Shown: piece by piece, positions 51,432-61,016 of the stretch | How positions within the stretch are numbered: the stretch's first letter is position 1 | Layout of the letters: every line of letters begins with the position of its first letter | Source of the DNA: Flavobacterium glaciei | Lineage (GTDB): Bacteria > Bacteroidota > Bacteroidia > Flavobacteriales > Flavobacteriaceae | Assembly: GCF_003350545.1 (NCBI RefSeq) | Contig: NZ_QQBA01000014.1 | Span: forward strand, 26,127-90,126 | DNA length: 64,000 bases | Direction of reading: 5' to 3' | Made by a program: the position numbers and the translations under genes | Notes under the pieces: generated by a model | What the model saw: the letters and a program-made list of their open reading frames with translations, nothing else | Database searches by the model: none | What the model was told of the DNA's origin: nothing

Positions 51432-54062
51432 TTACAACGAAAATCTAACTTTGAATAACAATTGCCTTGGTCTTAATAGAAAATTAGTTGCCACATAACT
51501 AAAATCATTGACATTGATGGTCTTGAAATTATTGGTGTCAAAAACATTGTTCACTTGCATCTCAAAATCAATTTTTTTCTTTTGAATCGTGTATCGATAA
51601 ATAAAATCTGCAAATACATTTTCGTTTCTTTCATTGAACAAGGTCGTGTTTACATATTCTGTTTTTAAACCTACATATTGTTTACTCTTCAAATTAAAAT
51701 TAAGATTCAAAACATGATTTTGTTGTTTTACTTGCGGTTGTTTTAGTTCCTCTAATTTGTTATTTGAAAACGTCCAACTTCCTGCGTATTCCAAGTTAAG
51801 CCATTCTGTTAAATCGGTATCTATTTTACTTCCAAAAATTAAATTTTGATTTGCTATATCTACTAAATTACCATTAATGCTTTGCTGAAATTCCTGCAAA
51901 GCAAAACTACTATTAAGCGTTAGATTTGACTTAATTGCTGAAACATATTTCCCAATTCGGGTTGAAAAATTATGACTGTATCTTGTATTTAATTGTTCAA
52001 TCGCCTCAATTGCAACTGCTCCATTTGCTAAAACTTCACTTTGGTACAGTAAATTATTCTCATTTTGCACATTGCTGTAGCTGGAATTAAAAAAAAGTGA
52101 TTTTACAGGATTCCTAAATGAGACTGCCACATTAAAATTTTGAATTGTGGATTGTGGCAAGGGAGAATCAATTCTCTTAATGCTTCGGTAATTTTGTAAA
52201 ATATAACCGTAATGCAACTGGTTTATAGTACCAAATTGATTCGAAATTCCTGCCGAAGAATTAATTTTCCAATAGGAATTTATATCATAGTTCACTGTCA
52301 GTCTAGGTTCAAAAGTAGTTTGACTTACATTTTCCAACTGTTGAAGTGGAGCGTCTTTTATTTTATACGAATGCAAATTAATTGGGGTTGACAATTCAAT
52401 TCGCCAATTCGCTTTTTTAAATTGAGTTTGCAAATCAACATACATTTTAGAACGAAACCAATCTAAAGTATTCGAAAAATCAGGACTTAAAACGCTATTA
52501 GTTGATGTAGCTATATCACTATTGAGTTTTTGATTTTCTAATTGCAAACCTACTTTTGACTCCAATGTAAAATACTTTACCGCTTTGATCATCGATAACG
52601 TATTGTTTGTGTAATAGGTGAGTAAATCTGTATGTTGTGTAACGGAGTCGTACGGCTTATTTTCGTTAAGCAAACCATCAAACTGTCCGGGATTTACGCG
52701 CAGTTCTTGTGGTGTTTTGTTTAAACCTAGGTATGAAAAAAGTACAAGCTTTTGTTTTCCTAATGAAAAAATTGATTTCAAATTATTTGAAAACCTAAAA
52801 TATTCATTACTCAACTCCTGCTTTAAACCTTCGTTATTCAAAACGATATTCCCGCGCTGACTATCCCAAAAGCCCTGAAACTCCAGACTGTTTTTAAAAT
52901 AATTTTTGGTTGTATTTTTTTGAAGTGTAAAATTTGTTTGTAAAGAATTGTAATAAAATTGATTGTATTTTTCTTCTAGCAATGCAACTGTACCCGAAGG
53001 TGTAAAAAACTGCGTATTGGTAAAACCCTTTTGCTGTTGATAATCGTTTAAATACGAAACATTCACACGCAATTCATAGTCTTTCTTTAGCTTCTGCAAA
53101 TAATTGCTTGACAATAAGTGAATGGAATTATCAAGCCATCTCTTTTCAGAAAATTTCGGATTAGCTAATTGCTGTACTGCAAGCCAATCTATTTTCTCTG
53201 AATTGTTTTCAAATTGATTTAGTAAATCTTCAATTGTTACCTTTTTAAGCTGCGACGCCACATTATCTCCCGTATTATTCGTTTGGTAGGTAGTGAGCAT
53301 TTGTCTTTTTTTAGAGAAAAGCATCGGTGTAATATTGGCATCCCAAAGTAAGGGGCCAAAACCACTTCCAAGCCTAGCTTGACCTGTAAAAGTATAGGAG
53401 TTTTTAAGTTTGATATTGAGCGCCGTTCGATCAGAAAACTGTAAACTATCCAGTGTTTTTATAGGCTGATGGTTCTCCAGAATTTGTACTTGAGAAACCT
53501 CTTGATAAGGCAGGTTGTCATTGGCTAAATTGTATTTCCCTTCTAACAAATCTAGACCTTCAATGTAATACTTATTAATAGCTTTACCTTGGTATAAAAT
53601 TTTACCATCAGGTAGCACTTCAATTCCTGGCATTCTCTTTAGCACATCACCAATGCTTCGGTCTTGCTCTTTTGAAAATGAATTTACCAAATAGCGCAGC
53701 GTATCACCTTTTTGTAAAATAGGCGCTGCTTTTACAGAAACCTCCTTTAAGACAAATGACTTTTCAGAAAGAATGAAATTTTTAGTTTGCGTAGTATTAT
53801 TAATTGCACTTGATACGGTTTCATATCCCATACAGCGTACCTCCACATCTACTTTTGGATCAGGACTGACAAAGGTAATTGCAAACATACCCTTACTATC
53901 TGTAATGGCATAAGCTATGATAGCAGATGATGATTTTTTATAAATGGATACACTAGCACTAACAATTACCTTGCTTCGTGTATCCGAAATTTGCCCTTTA
54001 ATTACGGTTTGAGCATACAGGCAATTACATAAAAATAACAGCAACCAAAAAACTATTCGCAT
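51432..54062 (-). CDS. TonB-dependent receptor-like outer membrane protein, GLPGLI-associated
   Basis: 876 residues. Signal peptide to about residue 18 (NCLYAQ), a carboxypeptidase-like regulatory domain (to about 100), a plug-like domain (VLKRMPGIEVLPDGKILYQGKAINKYYIEGLDLL, residues about 138-171) and a barrel of Gly/aromatic strands ending LLFKVRFSL. It has no obvious TonB box. Such proteins occur beside GLPGLI genes in Bacteroidota. Its ATG overlaps the last base of the upstream GLPGLI stop (TAATG), so the two were translationally coupled. The upstream partner is now broken. Transported ligand unknown. Confidence 0.82.
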   Translation of the reverse strand: MRIVFWLLLFLCNCLYAQTVIKGQISDTRSKVIVSASVSIYKKSSSAIIAYAITDSKGMFAITFVSPDPKVDVEVRCMGYETVSSAINNTTQTKNFILSEKSFVLKEVSVKAAPILQKGDTLRYLVNSFSKEQDRSIGDVLKRMPGIEVLPDGKILYQGKAINKYYIEGLDLLEGKYNLANDNLPYQEVSQVQILENHQPIKTLDSLQFSDRTALNIKLKNSYTFTGQARLGSGFGPLLWDANITPMLFSKKRQMLTTYQTNNTGDNVASQLKKVTIEDLLNQFENNSEKIDWLAVQQLANPKFSEKRWLDNSIHLLSSNYLQKLKKDYELRVNVSYLNDYQQQKGFTNTQFFTPSGTVALLEEKYNQFYYNSLQTNFTLQKNTTKNYFKNSLEFQGFWDSQRGNIVLNNEGLKQELSNEYFRFSNNLKSIFSLGKQKLVLFSYLGLNKTPQELRVNPGQFDGLLNENKPYDSVTQHTDLLTYYTNNTLSMIKAVKYFTLESKVGLQLENQKLNSDIATSTNSVLSPDFSNTLDWFRSKMYVDLQTQFKKANWRIELSTPINLHSYKIKDAPLQQLENVSQTTFEPRLTVNYDINSYWKINSSAGISNQFGTINQLHYGYILQNYRSIKRIDSPLPQSTIQNFNVAVSFRNPVKSLFFNSSYSNVQNENNLLYQSEVLANGAVAIEAIEQLNTRYSHNFSTRIGKYVSAIKSNLTLNSSFALQEFQQSINGNLVDIANQNLIFGSKIDTDLTEWLNLEYAGSWTFSNNKLEELKQPQVKQQNHVLNLNFNLKSKQYVGLKTEYVNTTLFNERNENVFADFIYRYTIQKKKIDFEMQVNNVFDTNNFKTINVNDFSYVATNFLLRPRQLLFKVRFSL

Positions 54063-54880
54063 TAATCTGTAAGTTCCATAGGATTGTTTTCAAACTTCAT
54101 CTTCTCCTTGGCTCTTTGATCGGCTAAATCAAGCATTTCTTTTGGAAAAGTCATTCCACCCGAATTAATCAAGGTTGATGGTTTTTCCTTGTATCTCTTT
54201 TTTAGTTGTTTATACTCTTCATAAGTTATTTGTGTAGGTTTTTGTAATTGCTCCCCTGTATTACAAAAACTAGAACTATTTTTTATACTCGAAACAGTAA
54301 ATTGATAATGTTTATTGGTATCATAAATCGATAAAATTAAACCCGGTAAACCATGAAATTTATATGGCCCATCGGCTATACTAATTTCTGTGGTATACCA
54401 TGCAACTTAAGTTCTACCAGCAAACTCCGTTGTTGCTTTTTTACAGTTATAGCCTAATATTTCTTTTTGCTCCTCTTGTAATTTCCAATCAAACGTATCT
54501 AAATTTTGACTGTATGTATAAGTACCTTGTCCAATTTTGTCACAAAAAATAGTTCGATTAGTAGCAAACTCTTTTACAATAGTATAATGCAGTTTTGTTT
54601 TAGGTAGCGATTTTCTATCAGGAAGACCATCGGACTCTTTCCAATTTTTCTCCAAATCATTTAATTTCATGTTATTCAAACTAATGTAAAAAGAAAAATT
54701 TTTGGCGATTTTCAATACCATTTGCTCTTTCTGTTTGCTAAGAGTATCCCCTTTGTTCACTTGGTATGAATAATCATAGGTGATTTCATACCGTAAAGTA
54801 TCTTTTGGGAAATTTTGAGCGTAAGTTAAAACTCCTGAAAATTGGAAAATAATTAGCAGTAAAAGTAATTTTATATTCAT
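54062..54880 (-). pseudogene. GLPGLI family gene interrupted by an in-frame stop
   Basis: The frame from ATG 54880 runs 157 codons to TAA (54409-54407), then continues in the same frame for 114 more codons to TAA 54064-54062. The second part contains HGLPGLI, the name-giving motif, and the reading is ...FAGRT-stop-VAWYTTEISIADGPYKF. Intact relatives have Tyr at the stop position (GRTYxAWYT), so one base change made the stop. Signal peptide present (MNIKLLLLLIIFQFSGVLTYAQ). Total 272 codons is normal for the family. This could be a real mutation, a phase-variant state or a sequencing error. Confidence 0.85.
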
Positions 54881-55364
54881 TTTTGTTTTTTTTAAATAGG
54901 GCTAACTCAGCATCAAAAATCATATCAATTTAGGAAGAACTTTATTTTATAATTCTCTCATTTCAAAAATTATCAAGAGATAAAAAGGATCTATTTTACA
55001 ATATTTAACAAACTCTACATAACATTTCTGCAAAAGCTTTGACCTTTGTTTGTTGAATTTGGCATTTATCCCTTCTCGATATTTTTTATCGTTTCTACCT
55101 TAATTTTACATTTATTGTGAATACAAATTAACCAATAAGTATGAGTAACAAAGAATATAAGACTACGTTTTGAGCTTAATATAACATGTAATTGCAAGAC
55201 AAATCTGAAAATAAAAAAACAAAAATTACAAACCTTTAACATTTAATTAGCAATATTATTAGTGTTTTTCAGAAACTTACTCTCTTTTAAAATAATTTAA
55301 AAACTTACTGTCAGAATATTGAAAATCAAAGCTCTTTTCTAGTAAAGTACATGTAGCGTACAAA
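54881..55364. other. AT-rich intergenic region
   Basis: About 480 bp between the GLPGLI gene and the RND remnant. No open frame or repeat recognised. Confidence 0.4.
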
Positions 55365-55575
55365 GTTGAAAAAATTCCTGATTACGACCACCGAGAATTA
55401 GGTGAGGATGGAGTTACACCCAAGCACTCAATGTCATTAAGTTAGGTGTTTATTTGTCATTCCGACGAAGGAGGAATCTCTGTTTGTTACGTACGTTTGT
55501 TGAGATTCCTCCTTCGTCGGAATGACACAATCATAGGAATTATTCCTTAACTTAATGACATTGCCCAAGCACTAA
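55365..55575 (+). pseudogene. 3' remnant of a second RND permease gene, split by a MITE
   Basis: Codons from 55365 read VEKIPDYDHRELGEDGVTPKH and join the original stop codon, interrupted after CAC-T by a 135-bp insert. The tail of the intact permease is DYEHRELSEDGFTPKH, so 13 of 16 residues match. Downstream at 55595-55627 lies a stem like the intact gene's terminator. The rest of this second permease is absent. This is a decayed or rearranged copy. Confidence 0.8.
55429..55563. mobile_element. 135-bp MITE with 16-bp terminal repeats and 10-bp target duplication
   Basis: CCCAAGCACT occurs on both sides (55419-55428 and 55564-55573). The ends CAATGTCATTAAGTTA are inverted copies of each other (16 bp exact). 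Inside are 26-bp arms containing CCGACGAAGGAGGAATCT. No transposase gene fits in 135 bp, so it must be non-autonomous. A 10-bp duplication is in the range of IS4-superfamily elements, but the parent IS is not in this window. Confidence 0.9.
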
Positions 55576-55594
55576 CACCTTACCACATCAAAAC

Positions 55595-55627
55595 AAACGA
55601 CCTGCATCTATCAAGAGCAGGTCGTTT
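55595..55627 (+). terminator. Terminator of the lost RND permease gene
   Basis: AAACGACCTGC/GCAGGTCGTTT (55595-55605, 55617-55627), the same stem as at 50635-50678. It may now serve the umuDC side from the minus strand. Confidence 0.8.
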
Positions 55628-55659
55628 GTTTTTATCAAAAAATTAAAATTATTTGGTAA

Positions 55660-56100
55660 CTACAGCTTTTTAATCACGTAGGTCACAATACCCCAAATGA
55701 TAAGTTCGTTCTCTTCGGTGACCTTTATGGGTGGATAATCTGAGTTTTCTGGCATGAGATACAAACAATCTTTTTCTACCTTCATGCGCTTAACGGTAAA
55801 CTCACCATCAATGAAACAAATGGCTATTTTATTATTTTGCGGCTCTAAGCTTCGGTCAACAACAAGTACATCCTTGTCATCAATACCTGCATCAATCATA
55901 GAGTTTCCTTTGACCTTAATATAAAAAGTTGCCAGCGGATTTTCACTCAATTGTTTGTTCAAGTCGATACTCATTTCCATAAAATCAGCGGCTGGCGATG
56001 GAAATCCTGCTGAAACTCCTTCGTTTATAAAAGGAATACGCAATTCACTTTCAAAATCAGGAAAGTAAAAAGTAAGTTTGGATGTTTTGTTTACTGGCAT
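55660..56100 (-). CDS. umuD: UmuD-like LexA-family self-cleaving protein
   Basis: 146 residues, peptidase S24 type. Cleavage site near Ala31-Gly32 (VSAGFPSPA), nucleophile Ser67 (KGNSMID) and general-base Lys104 (FTVKRMK). UmuD is cut upon DNA damage to UmuD', which joins UmuC in the error-prone polymerase V. It overlaps umuC by 10 bp, the usual umuDC arrangement in inverted gene order (umuC first). No other SOS genes are seen here. Confidence 0.93.
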   Translation of the reverse strand: MPVNKTSKLTFYFPDFESELRIPFINEGVSAGFPSPAADFMEMSIDLNKQLSENPLATFYIKVKGNSMIDAGIDDKDVLVVDRSLEPQNNKIAICFIDGEFTVKRMKVEKDCLYLMPENSDYPPIKVTEENELIIWGIVTYVIKKL

Positions 56101-57365
56101 TTTATTTCAAGTATATCTTTAAAACTGGTGGTGTATCTAGGTGACAAATGGTTTTGTTTCATATTCCAGGTCAAACTTAAATTCTGCGAGGCTAATTTTA
56201 TTTTCTTGTCGCCTATTTTAGCATTCAACCCATCAATTACTTTCATTAGTTGCAAGTGTTTGGGGTTTTCTTCCTCAAAAAGATCAAACTGTTTTTTATT
56301 TTCATCAATAAGTTCAGTAACAATAACACCTGCTTTTTTAAATTTTAAATGCTCATTACCTGCATGAAGCTTTTTAAGTAAGGCTATCGCAGCATTAGCA
56401 ATAGTCAACGTAGAGTTAGACCCATATGGCAATGTTACTGCGCAATTAAAATAATATTTAGATGTTTGTATGCTATGCTTATCTACAACTAGCATGACTA
56501 TTATGGTGTGGCAACATGATTTTTGCTTGCGTAATTTCTCTGCGCATTGGGCTGCAAAAGTTGCTACACGCTCTCGTAATAAATCAAACTCCGCAATTTG
56601 TTTAGGGAAGCTTCTGGTAGTAGCAATACTCTTTTTTTGAGTAGCAATAGGCTCAAGGTCTAAAACTGATTTACCTTCTAGTTCATACTTGAGACGCATT
56701 CCCAGCACACCCATTTCTTTCTTTATCCAGGCTTCGTGTTGGGGTGCTGTAAAATCTAAGGCTGTTGCAATATTTCTAGTTTTCATTTTTTTATTCCATC
56801 GATATCCTATACCCCATACATCTTCAATCTTAGTCCATTTAAGCGCTTTAACTCGTTTTTCTTCGCTATCAATAACATAAACACCTTGCGTTCTATCTTG
56901 AAATTTCTTTGCAATCTTGTTAGCTACTTTTGATAATGCTTTGGTTTCGGCAAAGCCAATACAAACCGGAATACCTACCCATTTTTGTATACGGTTCTTC
57001 ATTTGAACCCCATACTGGTGATAGTCCTCAAGTGACAATCCATCAAAGTTTAAAAAAGCTTCATCAATACTGTAAATCTCTACATTTGGTGTAAACTGTT
57101 CTAAAATCTTCATTACTCGGTTGCTCAAATCACCATACAAGGCATAATTTGAAGAAAATAATTGCACATCATGCAGTTTTACAATCTCTTTAATTTGAAA
57201 AGCCGGCGCTCCCATTCCTATTCCTACTGCCTTCGCTTCATTACTACGTGAAATAACGCAACCGTCATTATTAGATAAGATGGCAACAGGTTTCCCGTTG
57301 AATTTCGGCTGAAAAACACGTTCACATGAAGCATAAAAATTATTACAATCGACTAGTGCGTACAT
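56091..57365 (-). CDS. umuC: Y-family DNA polymerase V catalytic subunit
   Basis: 424 residues. N-terminal MYALVDCNNFYASCERVF has the first catalytic Asp; SIDEAFLNF near 102 gives the other metal-binding Asp and Glu; VANKIAKKFQD follows. C-terminal little-finger and UmuC-specific region complete the protein. It copies past damaged DNA with low accuracy. A TAATTTTG -7 box at 57370-57377 ends 4 bp before the start, so the transcript may be leaderless; this is uncertain. Upstream of umuD in one unit. Confidence 0.95.
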   Translation of the reverse strand: MYALVDCNNFYASCERVFQPKFNGKPVAILSNNDGCVISRSNEAKAVGIGMGAPAFQIKEIVKLHDVQLFSSNYALYGDLSNRVMKILEQFTPNVEIYSIDEAFLNFDGLSLEDYHQYGVQMKNRIQKWVGIPVCIGFAETKALSKVANKIAKKFQDRTQGVYVIDSEEKRVKALKWTKIEDVWGIGYRWNKKMKTRNIATALDFTAPQHEAWIKKEMGVLGMRLKYELEGKSVLDLEPIATQKKSIATTRSFPKQIAEFDLLRERVATFAAQCAEKLRKQKSCCHTIIVMLVVDKHSIQTSKYYFNCAVTLPYGSNSTLTIANAAIALLKKLHAGNEHLKFKKAGVIVTELIDENKKQFDLFEEENPKHLQLMKVIDGLNAKIGDKKIKLASQNLSLTWNMKQNHLSPRYTTSFKDILEIKCQ

Positions 57366-57377
57366 AGTACAAAATTA

Positions 57378-57603
57378 CTCAATATCCGTTGATCTCTATT
57401 GGTAACAAAAGTTAATTTTGGACAGTGTTGATAACTAGTTGTAGCAAGTAAGTTCTAAAAAACAATAACACAATCCTGTTTTCTAAATTATTTTTTTACT
57501 TCTTTTTTATTTTTCAACTTCTTGATTTTAAATATATTACACAATAATAAAATTGCACAAGCACTAATTAAAACTAAAGTCTCAGATTACCATTATTTTT
57601 TTC
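57378..57603. other. Divergent intergenic region
   Basis: About 225 AT-rich bases between umuC and the sigma-54-like site. No gene or repeat recognised. Confidence 0.4.
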
Positions 57604-57619
57604 TGGCACGCTACTTGAA
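57604..57619 (+). promoter_or_regulatory. Sigma-54-like promoter
   Basis: TGGCACG then, 4 bp on, TTGAA. GG at 57605-57606 and G at 57617 keep the fixed 10-bp spacing of -24/-12 elements. Only the last C of the -12 GC is replaced (TTGAA instead of TTGCA). Lies about 75 bp before the ATG at 57695. Confidence 0.6.
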
Positions 57620-57694
57620 TATACCTATACAACTAAACAGTTATAGCGAAAGCCGAAAAGCTCAAGAGTAGGCAAAATTCAAAATTGAAGTATC

Positions 57695-58354
57695 ATGAAA
57701 AAAATTACCCTTTTAGTTGCTAGTATCTTCGTATTTGGAGGTAGTGTAGCCAACGCAACAGAGAAAAAAGATTTCTCTGTAATTACAAAATCGTCTTTAT
57801 TATTTGACGATGACGAACCTATAGCATTCATAGAACGAGGCATAGCTTTTTATGTGTTTCCTGATGGTCAACTGGATTTTAATACCAGACCTACAACTCG
57901 AGGTAAGATGTTTTACAAAACAAACTCAAACAGTAGAGTAAATAGAACCTACGGAACACCAAATAGAAATCGTCCCATCAATTATGGAGTAAGAATTGAA
58001 CATGATCAACTAGGTCGTGTAAGACAAGTAGGTAATGTGTTTATCAATTACGATGCTAATGACCGTGTAAAACGAATAGGATCTGTTTACATGAGCTATA
58101 ATAGGTTTGCACTAGAGCGAGTAGGTGGATTAGAAATTGTTTACAACCGCAGAGGACAAATTATAGATAGAATTGGGACTGTAAAAGGTGATAGACCATT
58201 CTTTTATGATCAAAACCCTAATACTATAGGCTATGGCAACAATAATAATTCAAATGATGATGATTCCTTCTATTACCGATCTTCAGGATCAAAAAACAAA
58301 ATAGAGGAACAAAAATCAAACAACGCTCCTATTGTTATCAATAGAAAAAACTAA
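57695..58354 (+). CDS. Exported protein with four short Gly/Arg-rich repeats, unknown
   Basis: 219 residues, signal peptide to about residue 21 (GSVANAT). I recognise no named family. Between residues about 95 and 165 a unit of roughly 20 residues recurs: LGRVRQVGNVFINYD, NDRVKRIGSVYMSYN, LERVGGLEIVYN and RGQIIDRIGTV. The C-terminus is Asn/Asp/Ser-rich and probably disordered. It has a sigma-54-like site upstream and a terminator downstream, so it is monocistronic and perhaps stress-controlled. Role unknown. Confidence 0.7.
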   Translation: MKKITLLVASIFVFGGSVANATEKKDFSVITKSSLLFDDDEPIAFIERGIAFYVFPDGQLDFNTRPTTRGKMFYKTNSNSRVNRTYGTPNRNRPINYGVRIEHDQLGRVRQVGNVFINYDANDRVKRIGSVYMSYNRFALERVGGLEIVYNRRGQIIDRIGTVKGDRPFFYDQNPNTIGYGNNNNSNDDDSFYYRSSGSKNKIEEQKSNNAPIVINRKN

Positions 58355-58411
58355 CATTACTCTCATTGCAATCCTATTTTAATATTGGCGCAAGTGATGA
58401 TTAGGTAATTC

Positions 58412-58455
58412 AAAGGGGCTGTTTCAAATTAGAATAGAGACAGTCCCTTTTTTAT
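58412..58455 (+). terminator. Terminator of the exported repeat protein gene
   Basis: AAAGGGGCTGTTTC and GAGACAGTCCCTTT pair with one wobble and one bulge, followed by a T-run. Confidence 0.8.
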
Positions 58456-58533
58456 TATTAATTAAACATTTTCATAAATCCATTATACTTGAAATTTGTT
58501 TACATATTGACAAACAACCTCAAGTAACTTATT

Positions 58534-59187
58534 TTAGGATTTTTTAACTACATTACTAACACCTATTGATTTATTAAATAAACTGACAAGCTCCACGACG
58601 TTTTTTATGTTTAATTTATTAAACATTTTGTTTTTGTGTGTACTAACTGTTGTGAGTTGGATGTTTAATTTATTAGCTATTTCAATATTCCCGTCTCCTT
58701 GAACTAATAATTCCGAAATCTCTCTTTCTCTTTTAGATAATATATCCAATGGATTAATACTTTTTTTATTTGTAGACGCTTGTACAAGTTCTTTAATGAT
58801 ACCCTGAGAAATATAATTACCTATTTTTAAAATAGTCTCTACGGCATTCACTATCTTTTTTTTGTCACTTAACTTATTGAGATATCCATTAGCGCCAGCA
58901 ATAATATAAGGACAAGCATGTGTTTCCTCCTCATAAACTGAAAACACCAATATTTTAACGTCAGATTGCATATTTCTGATTGCTTCAATCATCAAAGTAT
59001 TTCGGCCGCCTGGGATGTTGATGTCTAAAATAATTAAGTCAAATGTATTCTCTTTTAATATATCCAACGTCTCATTAAAATTTTTAGCCTCAGAAATCGC
59101 TACATTTTTAATCCCTTCTTCTAATATGATTGAAACACCGGTTCTTACGACTAAGTGGTCATCAACGATAAGAATTTTTTTTTGCAT
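58534..59187 (-). CDS. NarL/LuxR-type response regulator
   Basis: 217 residues. Receiver domain (1-120) with phosphoacceptor Asp55 in ILDINIPG, early acidic DD (9-10) and Lys near 110. C-terminal LuxR-type helix-turn-helix (about 150-215) with LSKREREISELLVQGDGNIEIANKLNIQLTTVSTHK (positions only, recognition helix at about 185-195). It controls genes after phosphorylation by the adjacent kinase, 11 bp upstream on the same strand. Target genes not evident here. Confidence 0.93.
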   Translation of the reverse strand: MQKKILIVDDHLVVRTGVSIILEEGIKNVAISEAKNFNETLDILKENTFDLIILDINIPGGRNTLMIEAIRNMQSDVKILVFSVYEEETHACPYIIAGANGYLNKLSDKKKIVNAVETILKIGNYISQGIIKELVQASTNKKSINPLDILSKREREISELLVQGDGNIEIANKLNIQLTTVSTHKNKMFNKLNIKNVVELVSLFNKSIGVSNVVKKS

Positions 59188-59198
59188 AGTTAACCTAT

Positions 59199-60671
59199 TT
59201 AAGTTATGGACTTGTTCGAGTTTAAAAAGATGTCAATTGTTACTGTTGTTCCTTCATTAGAGGGATTTGAAAATGATATGTTTCCTTTCAGTATTATTAA
59301 TAACTCTAATACTAGGTGCAAACCTATTCCGTAAGTACTTAGAATAAGCTTTTCAGTATCTCTATTTTTGAATAGATTTGTATAATAATCAATAATGTCC
59401 TGAGTCATTCCCATGCCTGTATCCTTTACCCAATATGTAATTTTATCAGAATCCGTATGAGCTCCTACCTCAATAGTACCCGAGTTGGTGTACTTAACGG
59501 CATTATCCAATAGATTATGGATTATTATAGAAATAATTCTAATATTAATATCAGATTTAAGATTTAAATGAGTTTTGTTAATAATTTTAGTGTCATTATT
59601 AGCGGCAATATCTTCAAAAAATACTTTTTTTTCTTCAATCAAATCGTAGACTGAATAAATTTTTCGGTCGTAATATCGATCCTCAATATATATTTTAGAA
59701 TATTCAATAAGTGTTTTAGTAAATTCATGTAATTGAAACGAAGATTTGAAAATAGAATTAGCATATCTAAACATTAAATCATCATTTGTTTTCTTGGCAT
59801 AAGAACATAAATTTTTTGCAATAAGTTGAATGTATTTTAAAGGACTTCTTATATCATGACTGATGGTTCCAATTATTTTTTTATGTTGAACAATTTCAGT
59901 AGATAAATCCTGCTTTGTTTTTTCTAAATCGTTGATAATTAACTCAAGTTGCACTTTTTGTTCATTCAACTCTTGTTTAGATATTGTTATTTTTTGCAAC
60001 ATAGCATTGCAATAAATAACAATAGAGCTAATAATAACAAAGATGAAAAAAATGTTTACTAGTAAAAGATAATTTTCTATTTCTCTTGTTCCTTCTACTA
60101 ATGATTTAGAAAAAGCATCTTCCTTGATTTCTATTTTTTTATTTATAAAATCTAATTCTTTAAGTATCTCAATTTTTGAAGCATAGTCTAATTGATTAGT
60201 TTCTATTTTTTTTTCTATAATTATCCCTATTTGATATAATTTCTGCGTTAATAGATCACCTTCTTCCCATTCTAATATTGCTCTTTTGAAGAATGATAAT
60301 TCTTGAAAAAAATTGAAAAACCAGATCATATCATCCAAGTCTTCTTCTTCATTCATGCCTTCTCTGAATCCTTGTTTTATCGTTTCAACATCTAATTGTT
60401 TTATCAATGCAACTCTTGCTTTAGCATCACCCATTGGAATACTATGATTCACTTTGAATTTGCTAAAATATTCTTTGTCAAGAGTAAATAAATAATTAAT
60501 TAAATTACGAGTAGCGATATTATGTCCTTTAGAATAACGAGAAACACCATTGAGGCACGCTCTTGTAGCCGATAATGTTTTTATTGTATAAAAATTGACG
60601 AATATTAACATAGAACAAGCAGCTACTGTTACAATTAAAAAATTTAAAGTATTTTTCTTGCTCTGTTTCAA
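59199..60671 (-). CDS. Membrane sensor histidine kinase
   Basis: 490 residues starting with TTG at 60671 (MKQSKKN); the first in-frame ATG would remove the first membrane helix. Two membrane segments (about 8-30 and 205-225) flank a helical periplasmic sensor domain. A coiled coil (233-262) leads to the dimerisation domain with GTISHDIRSPLKY (phospho-His near 270). The ATP-binding domain has NLLDNAVKYTNSG (N box) and VKDTGMGM (G1 box). Signal unknown. It sits 11 bp upstream of the response regulator gene in the same operon. Confidence 0.92.
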   Translation of the reverse strand: MKQSKKNTLNFLIVTVAACSMLIFVNFYTIKTLSATRACLNGVSRYSKGHNIATRNLINYLFTLDKEYFSKFKVNHSIPMGDAKARVALIKQLDVETIKQGFREGMNEEEDLDDMIWFFNFFQELSFFKRAILEWEEGDLLTQKLYQIGIIIEKKIETNQLDYASKIEILKELDFINKKIEIKEDAFSKSLVEGTREIENYLLLVNIFFIFVIISSIVIYCNAMLQKITISKQELNEQKVQLELIINDLEKTKQDLSTEIVQHKKIIGTISHDIRSPLKYIQLIAKNLCSYAKKTNDDLMFRYANSIFKSSFQLHEFTKTLIEYSKIYIEDRYYDRKIYSVYDLIEEKKVFFEDIAANNDTKIINKTHLNLKSDINIRIISIIIHNLLDNAVKYTNSGTIEVGAHTDSDKITYWVKDTGMGMTQDIIDYYTNLFKNRDTEKLILSTYGIGLHLVLELLIILKGNISFSNPSNEGTTVTIDIFLNSNKSIT

Positions 60672-61016
60672 TTTTAAAATTACTAAGTGAATTTGTTAAA
60701 TAATTTTATTCTAAATTAAAAATTTTTATGACGTAAACAGTAATTTTTTTTAATATTTATTCAATTATTGTACAAGCACATCAATACAACGGTACGTTTT
60801 TGTAAGAATTAATAAAAATTTTAATAAAATATTATTCGTTTTTTTATAAATTTTATTTTGCTGAAATATAGATTTATATCAGCAATCATCCCTATTTTGT
60901 TAGCCGTCAGTTTTTTACCTTTATAAAAGAGTATTTATTAATGTAAGTTTTAAGTAAACCTACTAATTACTTAAAACTTAAAATTGATTGTTTTTTATAA
61001 TTAAACTCATTTTATT
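60672..61016. other. Intergenic region between the kinase and giant surface protein genes
   Basis: 345 AT-rich bases, divergent promoter region. No convincing TAnnTTTG box or repeat was found. Confidence 0.4.

Noticed and set aside
55429..55563. Simple terminator pair
   Set aside because: The 10-bp direct repeats on both sides and terminal inverted ends fit an insertion better than a terminator.
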